Positions 42,556 to 54,669 are shown, numbered from the stretch's first letter. The stretch is 64,000 nucleotides of DNA from Nageia nagi (GCA_050084985.1 JBITNC010000001.1:124124001-124188000); one strand, 5' to 3'. Numbers and translations: made by a program. The notes: generated by a model not told the origin, from the letters alone.

Positions 42556-43784
42556 TTTTAATGATGCATATTGAATACAACATGGAATTCCATCTAATTT
42601 TAGAAAAGGATTCCAAATTAGAAATAAAACCAATATTGTCTATGTTCTAAATTTTTTAAATTCATATTTGGATTCCTTTCCAAAATATGGGGAAGTCCCC
42701 TTGGTAGCTATGTGGTTCCCCTCCCCTTGGCCTTCTAACTTCCTCTCACTGGCACTCATAAGGTAATCATTTTAGTTTTTTGTTATTGGTTAGGATATGA
42801 ATGTTATATTTTATTTTCATTGTTATGTTCATTAAAATATTATTTCTATATTAACAGCTCAATAAGCTTTTTTTTGATGAAGGTGAGTCACAAGTGGGTT
42901 CCAATTGCTTAGACTCACTGGTGCTAAGTAGTGGAGAAGCAAGGAGTTATTTCTGAACTCCAAACATTCTCCAAAAAATATTAGGTACCAGTGGGAGAAA
43001 TGGAGTCCATCTAGCTTAGGAAAAATGCTAATCACCAAGGTTGGGCAAATGGAGTCTATCCATGCATTGGATCAAAAGAACTAGATGTTAGCACTCTTTT
43101 CCTAGTCTCCACTAGGAGCAACATTGTATGATTGTCACATCAACTTCTTTCTCTAGACATAAGTCTATATATGTATGAACTCTAAAGAACACTATATAGA
43201 TATCAATTTTTTAGCTATAAAGACAATTGAATGCCCATTATTTTGTAGACTTGTCAAATGTATTCTCTAAAGAATGTATAAATATTAATTATTTTCTTTT
43301 ATGTTATATTTTTTCTAGTTAAAATATAAATTATACATTAATATGAAGAAGTTGCTTGTAGTTTTTAACTTTTTTAAAAAATGATATCAATTAGCCAAAA
43401 TTTTGTAAATCAATTTTAAATTTTTGAAAAATTACCATTCCTTCTATAATGTTTTGAAATTTAATCACTAAGATTTTGAAACCAAATTACCATTATTTTA
43501 TTTATTTCAGTTCACCAAAATTCCTTACGCATAACCATGCCTACCATAAAAAAATAAAATAACTACACCTCCCAAACAAAATAAATGAGTTTAATGAATA
43601 GTCCCACTCTTTGAGGGATTATATTAAAAATTCAACTATAAGTACTTTAGGATCCTTAAGGGAAAGGTATCTCTCTCTCTTCATTATTTGCTTTGGAACC
43701 CATGAGAAAAGGATTCCTCCTTTCTCAATTGACCAATATGAATATCTAGGTGCTCTCTCTCTCTTGATTTTAGTATCTAGTTGT
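42556..43784. other. unassigned AT-rich DNA
   Basis: No domain, RNA gene or repeat family recognised. Short CT microsatellites occur at 43,672-43,682 and 43,753-43,763. It is the left flank of the Athila-like element and continues at 56,362. Confidence 0.5.
43780..43784. repeat. target-site duplication GTTGT, left copy
   Basis: GTTGT precedes the LTR start TGATGAG; the identical GTTGT follows the other LTR at 56,362-56,366. Confidence 0.92.
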
Positions 43785-45238
43785 TGATGAGGCGTCAATT
43801 CATCATTTACTTTTTGTTAATCCTGAGTTGGTGTACAAGGCTATATGCAGTTGATGACTCTATTTTATCTCTTGTTCTACTTGAAAAATTTAAATTTCAA
43901 TCACATAGTAATGCTAAATTCAGACTTGCAGGAATTAAACTGGAAAGATAAAGTTGTAGTAAACTGAAGGAAATGGAGTTAAACACACACACTAAGCTGC
44001 TATCAAATACTTTGCAAAAACTAGAAATTGACATGAAACAAATAAGAGACCTCTACTAGTAGGAGTGGGCCCCCTCTTCCTAGTAGAGACTCACAATTAA
44101 ACATAGTGTTAAAGAATTGTCACATCTTTTTATTGCTTTTCCAAATGAACTGGTATAATTTGATTACAAAAGCTAGTCCTTCTTTTTCTTTTTTTTCATT
44201 CTATCACCAAGTCTCTATTTATTCTAATAGGCTCATTAATGCTTTTTAACTAATCATTCTAAATATATACTACTTGACCTATTCATTTGGGTCATACAAT
44301 CCTTCTTATCCTATGCTGTTTGCTAATATTATGGAGATAATTCTATAAAGATCAAGTCTAAAATAGAATTAGTTACTTTGTCCTTAAGACTAGTTCCAAA
44401 TTGGAATAAGTCTACTTGACTTCTTCTCTAGCTCCTCTAGTTTCTCTAACTAATCCATGTTCTTCTCTATATTTGATGTAGCTGTCATCTTAGCTTTGTG
44501 CATCTGATTCTTCTATATTTCTAGAGTTATAATTTAGGAACCTTTTTGGAGCTACATTTCAGGAACCTTTCTGGAGCTACATTTTAGGAACCTTTCTGGA
44601 GCTACATTTTAGGAACTTTTTTGGAGCTACATTTTAGGAGCCTTTCTGGAGCTACATTTTAGGAGCCTTTCTGGAGCCATGGTTTCTGAGCCTAAAAATA
44701 GTTTCTGGAGCCAAACTTAAGTCACTTTTTGGTGATGGACTTAAGTCAGTTTCTGGAGCTAGGCTAAAGTCACTTTCTGGTGCTAGACTTAAGTTGGTTT
44801 CTGGAGCTAGACTGAAGTCACTTTCTGGTGCTAGACTAAAGTTAGTTTTTGGAGCCAATCTTAAGTTACTTTTTGGTGCTAGACTTAAGTCAATTTCTAG
44901 AGCCAATCTTAAGTTGCTTTCTGGCACTATACTTAAGTTGGTTTTTGGAGCTCTCAATTAGATTACTCTAGAGTTAGAAACTTGATACTTACAGCCATCA
45001 TTCTTATAAGAAATTAGAATATGTGCTCAGCAAACATTATTCAAACATAAACAGTAATTTTTCATGCATCAAAATTACAAATAACATTAATAAATGAAAG
45101 ATCAAACAAATATGCATTCAACATTAAATTAGATAGTTTATAACAATTGGTAATATCATTCAAGTCATAATAGTGTTCCAAATGTCCTTAACACATTAAA
45201 TAAATGCATCAAAAATGAGACCATTTTGAGTCTCATCA
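43785..45238 (-). repeat. Athila-like 3' LTR (1,454 bp)
   Basis: Aligns throughout with 54,886-56,361. A run of roughly 24-bp repeats (core TTCTGGAGCT) fills 44,521-44,955. Confidence 0.93.
44521..44955 (-). repeat. 24-bp minisatellite in the 3' LTR
   Basis: About 17 units with core CTGGAGCT. Because 24 is a multiple of three and the unit lacks stops, the minus strand is open for 101 codons (44,957-44,652) and reads as eight-residue repeats SLAPESDF / SLAPETNL. I treat this open frame as a by-product of the repeat rather than a gene. Confidence 0.85.
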
Positions 45239-45250
45239 TTCTCCCTAGTA
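45239..45250 (-). promoter_or_regulatory. Athila-like polypurine tract
   Basis: TACTAGGGAGAA on the minus strand immediately before the LTR start TGATGAG. Confidence 0.7.
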
Positions 45251-45340
45251 GAAAACATTGCTACTCCTATAATAATCAAAATTGAGCCCCCTCAATTACT
45301 TAATTTACCTTTCTGAATCATTACTTTTAGAGTCACTAGA

Positions 45341-47790
45341 TTATGGATCAGAATTATGGTTAGGAGAATTTAAATTTTTTATCATCAGGCTCAGGTCATA
45401 TGGATATAAACATTCAAAAATCTTCTCTTTATCTTCTATTGATAGAAGATTTATCTTTGTTGGGCCTATACTATCCAATTTTGGCCTTTCAACATAATTT
45501 CCCAGACCTTTACTCATTCTCATTTTTATTTCCCAAATCTAAAATAACTGCTAATTTGGGGACTCTCATCTTGCCAAAAAGAAGCTGGTTCCAAAACTAA
45601 TAATGTTCTAAACCGTTGTCCAATCCATTGATAGGGTGTTTTTTCTTATTATTGCGCATAGTGTTTCAACTCTTATTTTGCTTCATCTCAGATTATTTGG
45701 GGAAATAATTTCCCTTTGCTTATGTTGATCTATCTGAAAATCCCATCTCCTTTGACAACTGGTTAAAGCCTGATTAAATATAGATAGTGTTGTGGTTAGG
45801 CATCTGTTCAAGCACTCATTTAACATTCCTTAGTAATTGTTTAAATCTCTATTTATTTCCACCATAAAAAGTGATCTTGCCTCATCAACATACATAGGTT
45901 GTTGTCTAACCCAGAAATTATCACTCAAATCTTTTTATGGGATTTGTTCCATTTCATCTCCCCATTGAATTTGATTATACAAAATAGATACAAAAGCTTG
46001 TATCTCGATTTCCCCTACAAACACTGATGGAAAGAATCTTGTGTTACCTCTAAGAATGAAATCATGAACATACAATTCACACAAGAGGTATCTTTCTTGT
46101 TCTGTTGCTTCAAAATATGCTCTAATAAAGTCTACTCCTGTGTCTAAGTTGTATGGCAATCCTTCCTTGATTCTTTTTACTTGCCATTTCAAAAATTATT
46201 CTTTGAGGTACCTGCTGTACATAACTGAGGGTTGCTTCAACTGAACAATCTTATCACATATTCTACATAAATCTTTGATTGCTTGCTTGATGAGTGGAAT
46301 TTCTTTGTTATGCTTCTTTAAAGTTCTAATCTCTTGAAGGGTTTTGAAGTTTGAATCTTCCATCCTTTCAATAATTTCTTCTGATTGTTGAACAATATCT
46401 TTTAGTTGTTTTATTTCTTCATTCTATTTTGCAACTAAATTGGCTAACTGCTCCCCTACTTGTTCAACATTTTGACATCTATCTAAAAAAATTCCCTTTT
46501 TCTCTAATTCAGTTGCTAATTATTGAAGCATATTAGGCATTTTCCTTTCCTTAGCTAACATTGTTTCTAAGCTAGCATAATCTTGAAGCAACCGTAAATT
46601 CTGTTCCTCTAACTTTGTACTCTTGCTAATAAGAATAGAATTTTCACTCACCAGTTGTGCATTTGCTTGTTCCATGGCCTAGAGCTACTTTTGTAATTTT
46701 TGGAGCTCTGATTCCTCTTCTTGCTCTAATCTTCCAATGCTTTTTTTTAGAATTTGTATATCTAATTCTGGAGCTAATTCTGGAGTTGATTTTGGAACTG
46801 ATTTTGGAGCTGGTTCTGAAGGTTGAATTTCTTCTACTATTAGATCCAATTCATCAATAGTAATTGGATGGCCAATATCATTTCTTTCTAGAGTCTTTTC
46901 CACTTGATGTCTTTTCTGTGGGGATGACTCTTTTTCTGGAGACTGTTTCTTCCTTAACCTTTTTTATCTTCTCTTAAATACAAGTTGTAATTCTACTTCT
47001 TCTAGACTAGAAGGAATGTCTTGTTATGTACCTACATTGAAACCTTCTTCTATCTGAACTATGTTAATACTTTCAACAAAAATAACTGGGATAGTTTCAA
47101 TGTGAGAGCTTGATACTACTCCTATTTCTATAGTTCCCATTTTTAAGACATTATGAATGTTAGGGTTTTCTAAGGAGTATTACCTCTGAAATTCCTCCCA
47201 TAGTCTACCACCATTCTCCTTTCTCAAAATATATTCTCTATAGAGCAATGTTACTAAAACATAGTGTTTTAAGGTAGATGATTTGTTATCAGCTTTTGCC
47301 CTAACCTTTACAGCCATTTTCTGTAAATTTTGGAGCACTAACATAGACAAATTACAAGAGGTGTAATTGTCATACCTTAAACATATTAATAGCCTTAGAT
47401 GGTGCCCCATTAGGGTGGCATATTTCCCTTCATAGGTGATATACCTCATTATCCATAGAGTTGCTTTTACCCATTTTTTAGGTAAGGTATTTCATTTTAC
47501 TCCTTGAATATGTCTAGAGGTTTTGTACACTTCCGCCATCTGTTCTATGCTTGGATGAAATTGTTCCAATAAATTTGGATAGATGTCTCTTTTCAACAAA
47601 TTTTCTCCAAGCATTGGTAACCCTATTAATTCACTAATTGAATTCTTAGTGACTGGTATTGTATGGGATCCCAATGTTACAGAGTTTTCCCTTAATCCTT
47701 CGGCAAAGTCTAAAACTAGCTGCTCGTTATATCCTCTAAACTTATCAAAGAATTGCAACAAGTCAAAATTTTGGAATATTTATACCTATT
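45341..47790 (-). pseudogene. env-position ORF with coiled coil, not an envelope protein
   Basis: Open pieces 47,761-47,492, 47,449-47,180, 46,903-46,685, 46,192-45,935 and 45,523-45,341 all share one frame; the whole is about 815 codons with some 15 stops and no frameshift. Order: an N-terminal globular part (FFDKFRGYNEQLVLDFAEGL, SELIGLPMLGENLLKRDIYP, VRAKADNKSSTLKHYVLVTL) whose pattern recalls the putative plant transposon protein domain (Transposase_32); a Pro/Glu repeat (PAPKSVPKSTPELAPELD); a long coiled coil (about 46,700-46,250: SLETMLAKERKMPNM, EEIKQLKDIVQQSEEIIERM); and a C-terminal globular part (FIRAYFEATEQERYLLCELY, VFVGEIEIQAFVSILYNQIQ). There is no signal peptide or membrane segment. 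The domain name is tentative. Confidence 0.6.
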
Positions 47791-48324
47791 CTACCTCTTT
47801 CCTTAATTCCTTTTTACTCTCTGGTTCTTTCTTGCATTTCATCCCCATTTTGAATTTGAATGCTTTCTGGATCTAAATTCTGGCCAACTAGCTTCTGGAG
47901 CTTACTGTGAGAAATTCCTTTCTGGTGCATGCATGTAAAAATGACATCTACGATTTTCAACTTGCTTGTGCATGTCACCTCAAATTGTTCTCATTAATAT
48001 TAATGATGTGTATCATTAATTTCTTATGCGTTTGATGCGCCAGAATGTACAAGTGGTGTCTTTTGCATTTATTTTGCTTTATCAACATTTACTCCTTGGA
48101 ACACTTATCATGATTTAAATGATTCCACAATTATTTAACTATCAATTTAATTATTAAATGCATACCTATCATGCCACGTCTTTGGATGCCAGCTGGACTC
48201 TAGATCATACTGATGATAATGACCATGTGAGAGAGAAGATGCTAAAGTTGATGGTAATTTTGAGGCTGATGTATCATGCTTTCTGGAACTGGAGTCAAAA
48301 CACTTTCTGGATCTATGCTTAACG
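47791..48324 (-). other. Athila-like spacer between integrase and env-position ORF
   Basis: No coding frame recognised. Isolated TTCTGGAGC cores occur (47,877-47,900 and 48,280-48,330). Confidence 0.5.
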
Positions 48325-48652
48325 GTTTCTAGAGCTAGTTACAAAATAGTTTCTAGAGCCAATTTCTAGAGCTGGTTACAAAACAATTTTTGGAGCTAGT
48401 CATAAACAGTTTTTGGAGCTAGTTATAAAATAGTTTTTGGAGCTAGTCATAAAATAATTTCTGGAGCTAGTCATAAAATAGTTTCTGGAGCTAATCATAA
48501 AATAGTTTCTAGAGCTAGTCATAAAATAGTTTTTGGAGCTAGTTTCTGGAGCTAGTCATAAACAGTTTCTGGAGCTAGTCGTAAAATAGTTTCTGGAGCT
48601 AGTCATAAAATAGTTTCTGGAGCTGGTTACAAAATAGTTTCTAGAGCTAGTT
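48325..48652 (-). repeat. 24-bp minisatellite in internal spacer
   Basis: About 13 units of GTTTCTGGAGCTAGTCATAA with minor variants (total unit 24 bp), with a few partial units. It has the same period and core as the arrays in both LTRs. Confidence 0.9.
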
Positions 48653-48869
48653 TAGAATGCTTTTTGATGCTAGAAGAAAGAGTTTAAATTGTCCATTTCC
48701 ATACATACACTATTTTTTTTTTTTTAAGAAAGGACCATTACTAGTCTTGACTAACTCTGATGATTCAAATTCAATCTTTATTCCTACTTCCTTGAAAGCT
48801 GATCAGTTTGATTTGTATGAAGAAGAAGATTCTTCCTCAATCAAATCCAAATCTGCTATCCTTAACTGC

Positions 48870-50060
48870 TGAATGAACTATTCTTTATTCATTGGTAGAA
48901 TGTAAGGTTGAAGTTGATGCTTGTTGACCAACATGGTTCTTCTAGACCCATCAATTGGCTGAAGTTGAACAGTTCCATTATTGAAGACTTGCAAGATGTT
49001 GTAAGGTCCAAGCCACCTTGTCTGTAATTTTCCTATGAAATTCTAGTATTTTGAATCAAATAAGAGAACCCAATTCCCTGGGTTGAACTGTGTATTCCTC
49101 AAATTCTTATCATGTCATATCTTTCTTTGCTACTGAATGATTTTAGTTTGATGTAAAGCTTCCCTTATCTACTCATCTAATGCACTCAATTGTATCAATC
49201 TATCTCTCTAGGCCTCATTCAAATCAATTTCCACTTCTATGGTTGTTCTAAGAGTCTAAATTTTAAACTCCATTGGTAAGAGTGGTTTCTTTCCATATAC
49301 TAATTCATAAGGTGAAAGTCTTGTTGTGGACTTCCATGTTATATTATAAGCCCATACGACTTCAGAGAGTCTATTTGCCCAATCCTTCCTATGTGAAGCA
49401 ATGGTTTTGGTTAAGATCCTTTCTAATTCTCTATTAGTGACCTCTACTTGACCATTGGTTTGTGGGTGATATGGAGAAGCTTTCTTATGGGTAATCTGAT
49501 AGTGATCAACAAAATGCTTTATCATGTGAGACATAAACTGAGGTCTTTGATCTAAAACTAAAAATTTTGGAGTTCCAAACCTCTACATAATATTTGTATA
49601 CAGAAAATTTGCTACTTTTTCTTCCCTTACTTGCATAAGTGCACATACTTCTACCCATTTACTAGTGCAATCTATATAAACCAAAATATGCTTGTTATCT
49701 TGTGAAGGTGGACTGATTGGTCCCACAAAGTCTATTCCCCATTATTCAAATGGTTCAATTACAACTTGGGGATGAAGTGGCATTTGAGTTATCATAGTAG
49801 GCTTGCCCATTCTTTGACATTGATCACACTAATCCACATATTTCTTCACATCTTTATGCATAGATAACCAATAGTATCCAGCATCTAATACCTTTTGAAT
49901 TGTCCTCTTGGTAGAATAATTTCCTCCTGAGGGTTCATCATGACAAGCCTTGAAAACATCAAAGACTTCATCTATTCTAAGACATCTTCGAAGAATATGA
50001 TCAGGAACACATTTAAACAACATTCTATTCACCCATTTATATGATGCACTTTCTTTTATC
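48870..50060 (-). pseudogene. Athila-like integrase
   Basis: The open piece 50,032-49,829 is the zinc-binding domain (FKACHDEPSGGNYSTKRTIQ, VLDAGYYWLSMHKDVKKYVD, stop, CDQCQRMG); the second His of the usual GGH is Asn. The core follows through stops: WGIDFVGPISPPSQDNKHIL, YTNIM, LVLDQRPQFMSHMIKHFVDH, with the open piece 49,534-49,256 giving KASPYHPQTNGQVEVTNREL and VWAYNITWKSTTRLSPYELV. The D...D...E triad is present in outline. The C-terminal domain near 49,080-48,900 reads NPGNWVLLFDSKY, then RWLGPYNILQVFNNGTVQLQ. Stops replace Trp/Gln/Arg codons. Confidence 0.85.
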
Positions 50061-50071
50061 AGACCCTTTTT

Positions 50072-50880
50072 CTATTTTGGAGAGTAATGTGGAGGAGTTT
50101 TACCTATGATAATATAATTTGCTATATCTACAAACCAAGGAGATTGTACTGAGATAGCAAAAAGTTGTTCATCTGGAAAAGAATCCTCCACAAGATCATC
50201 AGTTCTATCCATATTCAATCTAGATAAGAATTCTGCCACCACATTAGCTTTACCAGGTTTATCAATAATTGAACCATTAAATTCTTGCAAAAGTAATAAC
50301 CATCTGATTATTCTTCCACTTACTACTAGCTTGTTCATCAGATATTTAATTACAGCATGGTCAGTGTGTACAAACACTTGATATCCAGTAATATAATGTC
50401 TAAACTTATTTATGGCATATACCACTACCAAAAATTCTTTTTCTGTGGTAGTGTAATTTCTTTAAGCTCCTACCAAATTCTTACTAATATAGTAAATGGC
50501 ATAGTGAGACTTATCTTGTTCCTCTTGTCCCAAAATTGCTCCAATAGCATAATTGGAGGCATCAATATGGATGTGGAAAGGAAGGATCCAATTTGGTCCT
50601 CTCAAAACTGGAGTTGTCATCAATTTATCTTTGATAGATTCAAAAGCTACTTCACAATCAGCTGTCCATTTGAAATCTATGTCCTTATGTAGTAATGCAA
50701 AGAGAGGAGCTGCAATCTTACTGAAATTCTAAATAAATCTTCTGTAATACCCAGCATGTCCTAAAATGATTCTAACATCTATCTAAATTTCTAGAACTAG
50801 AAGTTGTTTAATGATTTCCACTTTCTTTGGATCCACTTGAATTCCTTGAGCTAATATATGGTTTCCCAGTACAATTCCCT
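50072..50880 (-). pseudogene. Athila-like RNase H
   Basis: From about 50,860 leftwards: LGHAGYYRRFI (the RT-RNase H connection), PLFALLHKDIDFKWTADCEV, then PFHIHIDASNYAIGAILGQE with the first catalytic Asp, NYTTTEKEFLVVVYAINKFR (catalytic Glu), and HYITGYQVFVHTDHAVIKYL (third acidic residue) in the open piece 50,431-50,072. The remainder, GKANVVAEFLSRL, ends the domain. Two or three stops interrupt it. It is the only RNase H in this element, unlike the Tat elements on the left. Confidence 0.85.
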
Positions 50881-50881
50881 C

Positions 50882-52056
50882 TTATACCATCATAAAACAT
50901 TTCTCAAAACTAAGGGATAAATTATGTTCTTCACATCTTACCAACACTTTTTCTAGATTTTTCAATGCTTCTTTAAATGTGTTGCCATAGACTATGAAGT
51001 CATCCATATAAACCTCCACACACTCATTAGTTAAATCTAAAAATATGGCAAGAACAGCTCTTTGAAAAGTTGCAAGTGCATTACACAAGCCAAAAGGTAG
51101 GACTTTATAGGCAAATGTTCCCATGGATAAGTAAAAGTGGTTTTCTCCTGATCTTCTATTGCAATCGTTATCTGATTATAACCACTAAACCCATCTAGAA
51201 ATGAAAAGTACTTCTTCCCAACCAAATTATCCAACATCTGATCCATAAATGGTAAGGGGAAATGATCCCTGTGAGTGGCTTTATTCAAGGTTCTATAGTC
51301 TACACAGACTCTCCACTTTCCATTTTTCTTTGGTACCAACACTAGAGGTGAAACCCATCTACTATCAAAAATAGGATAGATAAAATCTACTTTCAATAAC
51401 TTTTCTATTTCTATTTTCATAATATCTTTAAGAGCTAGGTTTATTCTTCTAGGAGGTTGGTTTATAGGCTTAGAATCATCTATATAAATATGATGAGTAC
51501 AAATGTCTGAGTAGTCCCAACCAAATGCTCTTGTGTGAGCTCTCAACATTTTGACTGTGTCTTCTTCTTCTTGAAAAGTTAACCAGCTACTGATGTTGAG
51601 TGTCTTTCCAAGCAAGATCTGAACTAATTTCATTCTTGGTGCAATTAAACTGCTTTGATCCAAAAGTTGAGCTAGTGAATTCAATGGACAATGATGTGGG
51701 AATAATGAATGAAATATTTTTTTCCTTTCTCTAAAAGCTTCACCTTTTGGTATAATATGGGTAAGTGGACATCTAAATAATGACAAAAAGTGAGTCTGAT
51801 CATCATTTGGTATGTCAAAGACATCTTGAACACTTGCCAATGATGAATTTTGGTCCTCTTCTTTTAGCTCTCCCATTTGTTGTTCACAACTTATTTCCTC
51901 CAGAATTTCTTCTAATTCTTCCACATGTTCTTGAATTGCAATTATGGCCAAGGCTACAAATGTTTCACCTCCATTAGGTTCAGGTTCATCAATCCACAAC
52001 TGTCCTTGATACTCAAGAACAAGTTGAGTAGGAGGATATAAAGAGATAGTTTTCAT
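50882..52056 (-). pseudogene. Athila-like reverse transcriptase, one frameshift
   Basis: 52,056-51,122 is open: a linker, then LLKVDFIYPIFDSRWVSPLV, LVPKKNGKWRVCVDYRTLNK, DHFPLPFMDQMLDNLVGKKY and FSFLDGFSGYNQI. Near 51,121 a one-base loss after TATCCATGG shifts the frame; the gene goes on in 51,124-50,882 as GTFAYKVLPFGLCNALATFQ with catalytic EVYMDDFIVYG and HNLSLSFEKCFMMV. Apart from the frameshift and one stop ahead of it (52,060) the RT is nearly intact and is the best RT in the window. It is continuous in frame with the protease upstream. Confidence 0.9.
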
Positions 52057-52059
52057 ATG

Positions 52060-52581
52060 TCATCCATCAAAAATTATCATATCTCTAGATCTGTAATTGA
52101 TAAATGCTATTGCAGTTGCTAACCATGGTCTACCTAAGATTATAGGATATCCATTATTTTCTTTTATCTTTAATACCAAAAAATCTATTGGATATTCCCA
52201 TGAATCAACAGTGATTTGCACATCATCAATTACTCCTTTTAGTGTAGCTATAGACTGATCAGCCAATTGTAGAATTGTTGTTGTTGGTCTGATCTCTGAT
52301 AATGATAATTCCTCTATCAAGTTTGTAGTTATAACATTAATTGTTACTCCCAAGTCAATCAATACATTCAGAATTTTGGTTGCTTTAATATATATTATGA
52401 TAATTGGAGTACCAGGATCTCCATACTTGGGATTAACTATCTTACCAGATAGTAGTTCAACTACCTTACCATCTACTTGAATGGTTTCTGGATAAGTTTT
52501 CCTCTTTCTCCCTCCTTTTCTAATGCATAACTCTTTCACAAGTTTGTTTAATTCTTGAACTTCTTCAATTGCTTGTAACAC
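52060..52581 (-). pseudogene. Athila-like aspartic protease
   Basis: 174 codons: a basic lead (LCIRKGGRKRKTYPETIQVD), then GTPIIIIYIKATKILNVLID and LGVTINVITTNLIEEL, and later YPIILGRPWLATAIAFINYR. The catalytic motif is D-L-G in place of D-L/S/T-G, which is normal for Athila-type proteases. It runs in the same frame into RT with one TGA between. It would cleave gag-pol. Confidence 0.8.
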
Positions 52582-53202
52582 TAGAATGGATATATTGAGC
52601 TATTTTAATTCTCTAAGTAATTCAGACTCTTTTTCAATTGGTTTGATTACTAACCTTTCAGGATATGGAATCTATTCTTCCTTTTGCTTTTGGACCTCTT
52701 TTTGGGCTGCACTTTCAATAGTGTGTTCAGATTCTTCATTATTTACCTCTATGACTACTGGTGGATCCAAATCTATTATTTTTACTGGTTCTATTATATT
52801 CCTTCTAGATATTAATTCAATCTCATCACATTGTATGGCATTAATTGAGGTAGTATCATTTTGATCAATGTGATAGGTGACTTGCCTATTATTGGGATTT
52901 GGAATAGGTTGAGCTGGTAGTGCAAGCTATTTTGGCTGTATTTGGCTTTGACTTATCTGAGTTGGTCCTAGTAATAATGCTTATTGTTGTTGAGTATTCT
53001 GACTCCATTTCCTTTGCTGATTTCCCTGGTTCCAACCAAATTGACTTCCTTGATTCCAATTTGGCTGCATTCCTTAATTCCAATTGGACTGATTCCCACT
53101 AGAGTGGTTATTCCATGGTCCTCCCCACTATTGATTTTGATCAGATTGTGTCCAATCCTGATTTGACATCCATGGAGGATATGGCATCATATTAGGTGGA
53201 TA
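52582..53202 (-). pseudogene. Athila-like gag-protease linker
   Basis: Same coding direction. The right part is a Trp/Asn/Gln-rich repeat (NWN, stop, GMQPNWNQGSQFGWNQGNQQ), where most stops (for example near 53,070 and 53,130) replace Trp or Gln codons. The left part is acidic (RRNIIEPVKIIDLDPPVVIE, then NEESEHTIESAAQKEVQKQK). It links the gag zinc knuckles to the protease. Confidence 0.6.
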
Positions 53203-54669
53203 CTACATATTCCACCAAGTTTGAAAATAAGGCCTTGTTGAGCCTTGAAAATTATTGTTTCCTCTTGGTGCAACATAGCTTGCATCTCCTATCATACTTG
53301 CTAAAGACATTTGGGCTACTGTTAAACATTCACAATCATCTATCTTATGATTTTTTTGACATAATCCACATATTTCTATTTTGTTGAGAGGACATTCATG
53401 AAGTGCATGCTTCTTCTTACACCTAGGATAATAGATAGCTAATGAGTCTTGAGAGTCTTGTGGATCTTTTGCTTTAGCTGCTCTATTTGTTTCTCCCTTT
53501 AATTGGTTCAATTCCACCAAAATTTTAGTTTTGAAATTGGCCAATTCTTCAATAAGTTCACTAACTGCACTATCCTTAGTGTGAAGTTTCATCTTACGAG
53601 TAGGAGTTTTGGTCCTTGAGTAATTTGTGCATAACTCATTGATCTCATCCAAATCTAATGTATAGATATTTCCTCTTCCCATTAGATTCAAAACATCAAG
53701 GGATGATTCTAACAATCCTCTCAAAAATATTATCTTAACAAAATCAGGATCAAAGTTAGTTTCTACCCTTTTTTGCACAAAAAGGAACCAATCCAAATAA
53801 TCCTCCAAGATTTTTGTTTCTTCTTGCTTGATTCTGAATAGCTCATCTTTCCTGTCCTTGACTCTGCAATACTCTTGATACTTCTCCAAAAATAATTTTT
53901 CCATTTCTAACCAATTGGTGATGGAATCTAGTGGAAGTCCCATGAACCATCTCATTGCATTATCCTTCAAGGTAGAAGGAAAGAGTTTCAACTTTTGATT
54001 ATCCAATTCATAATCATATGTTTTACATATGATTTTAAATTCAAATAAGAACTGATCAGGATCCTCATTTGGAAGACCTCTAAAGTTGGGTAACACTGAT
54101 GGTGAAATATTCTTCATTGGGGCATCAACTCCTAGAGCAAGTAGGATGGGAAAAGAGAAGGTCCTATTTGGATTTTGTAGATTTGCTCCTCCTCCACCAC
54201 TACCTCTAGTAGCATGAGTACTACCTGTTCCTCCTGACATAGTATATAATGGATTAACAAAAGTTGTAAATATTCCAAAAGGTCTTTTTGCTTCCTCCCT
54301 TTCAACTTCAGAATCTGTATTACTTGAAGGAATCTGGATGTGCAATGGTGAAGAAATTTTAGAAAATCTTACAGATTCCTTTTCTGAAACACCAACTTCT
54401 ATAGATTGTTTAAGAGGTTTTTCTTTAATTAATTCTTTTTCAATATGTCTAGAATCTTGTTCTTCTGCTGACTGTGACTGTGAATTTTCTTTAGTTTTAG
54501 CTGATAAAGATTTCTCAACAACACTAGGACTTTCCTCAACAATTTCAGCTTGCTATAATAAGGTAGCTCTACCTAATTCAATAGGTCTTCTTTAGGGGGG
54601 TTTTACTGGAGTGTGACCTCTACCTCTACTACTAATAAATCTCTCCCTCTCATCTCTAGGTTTATTCAT
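53203..54669 (-). pseudogene. Athila-like gag
   Basis: An ATG at 54,669 opens MNKPRDERERFISSRGRGHT; the frame has TAA at 54,592-54,594 and TAG at 54,553-54,555, then is open to 53,203 (over 400 codons). Order: acidic N-terminal region, the MSGGTGSTHATRGSGGG stretch at 54,240, capsid core (LPNFRGLPNEDPDQFLFEFK, LFPSTLKDNAMRWFMGLP, LFLEKYQEYCRVKDRKDELF), the FLRGLLESSLDVL block, then two zinc-knuckle-like motifs (YYPRCKKKHALHECPLN and CGLCQKNHKIDDCECL). It forms the particle. I take 54,669 as start because the frame is protein-like from there; an internal ATG at 54,240 is an alternative. Confidence 0.85.

Noticed and set aside
44652-44957. Open frame of 101 codons in the 3' LTR, and 55,752-56,081 in the 5' LTR, as protein-coding genes
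   Set aside because: Both are direct consequences of a stop-free 24-bp repeat; the text is pure SLAPESDF-type repeat and lies within LTRs.
45282-45600. Plus-strand ORFs in 45,282-45,600 and 47,583-47,876
   Set aside because: They are antisense shadows of the env-position ORF or its flank.
45341-47790. Retroviral-type envelope gene
   Set aside because: Position fits, but there is no signal peptide, transmembrane segment or cleavage site; a long coiled coil is present instead.
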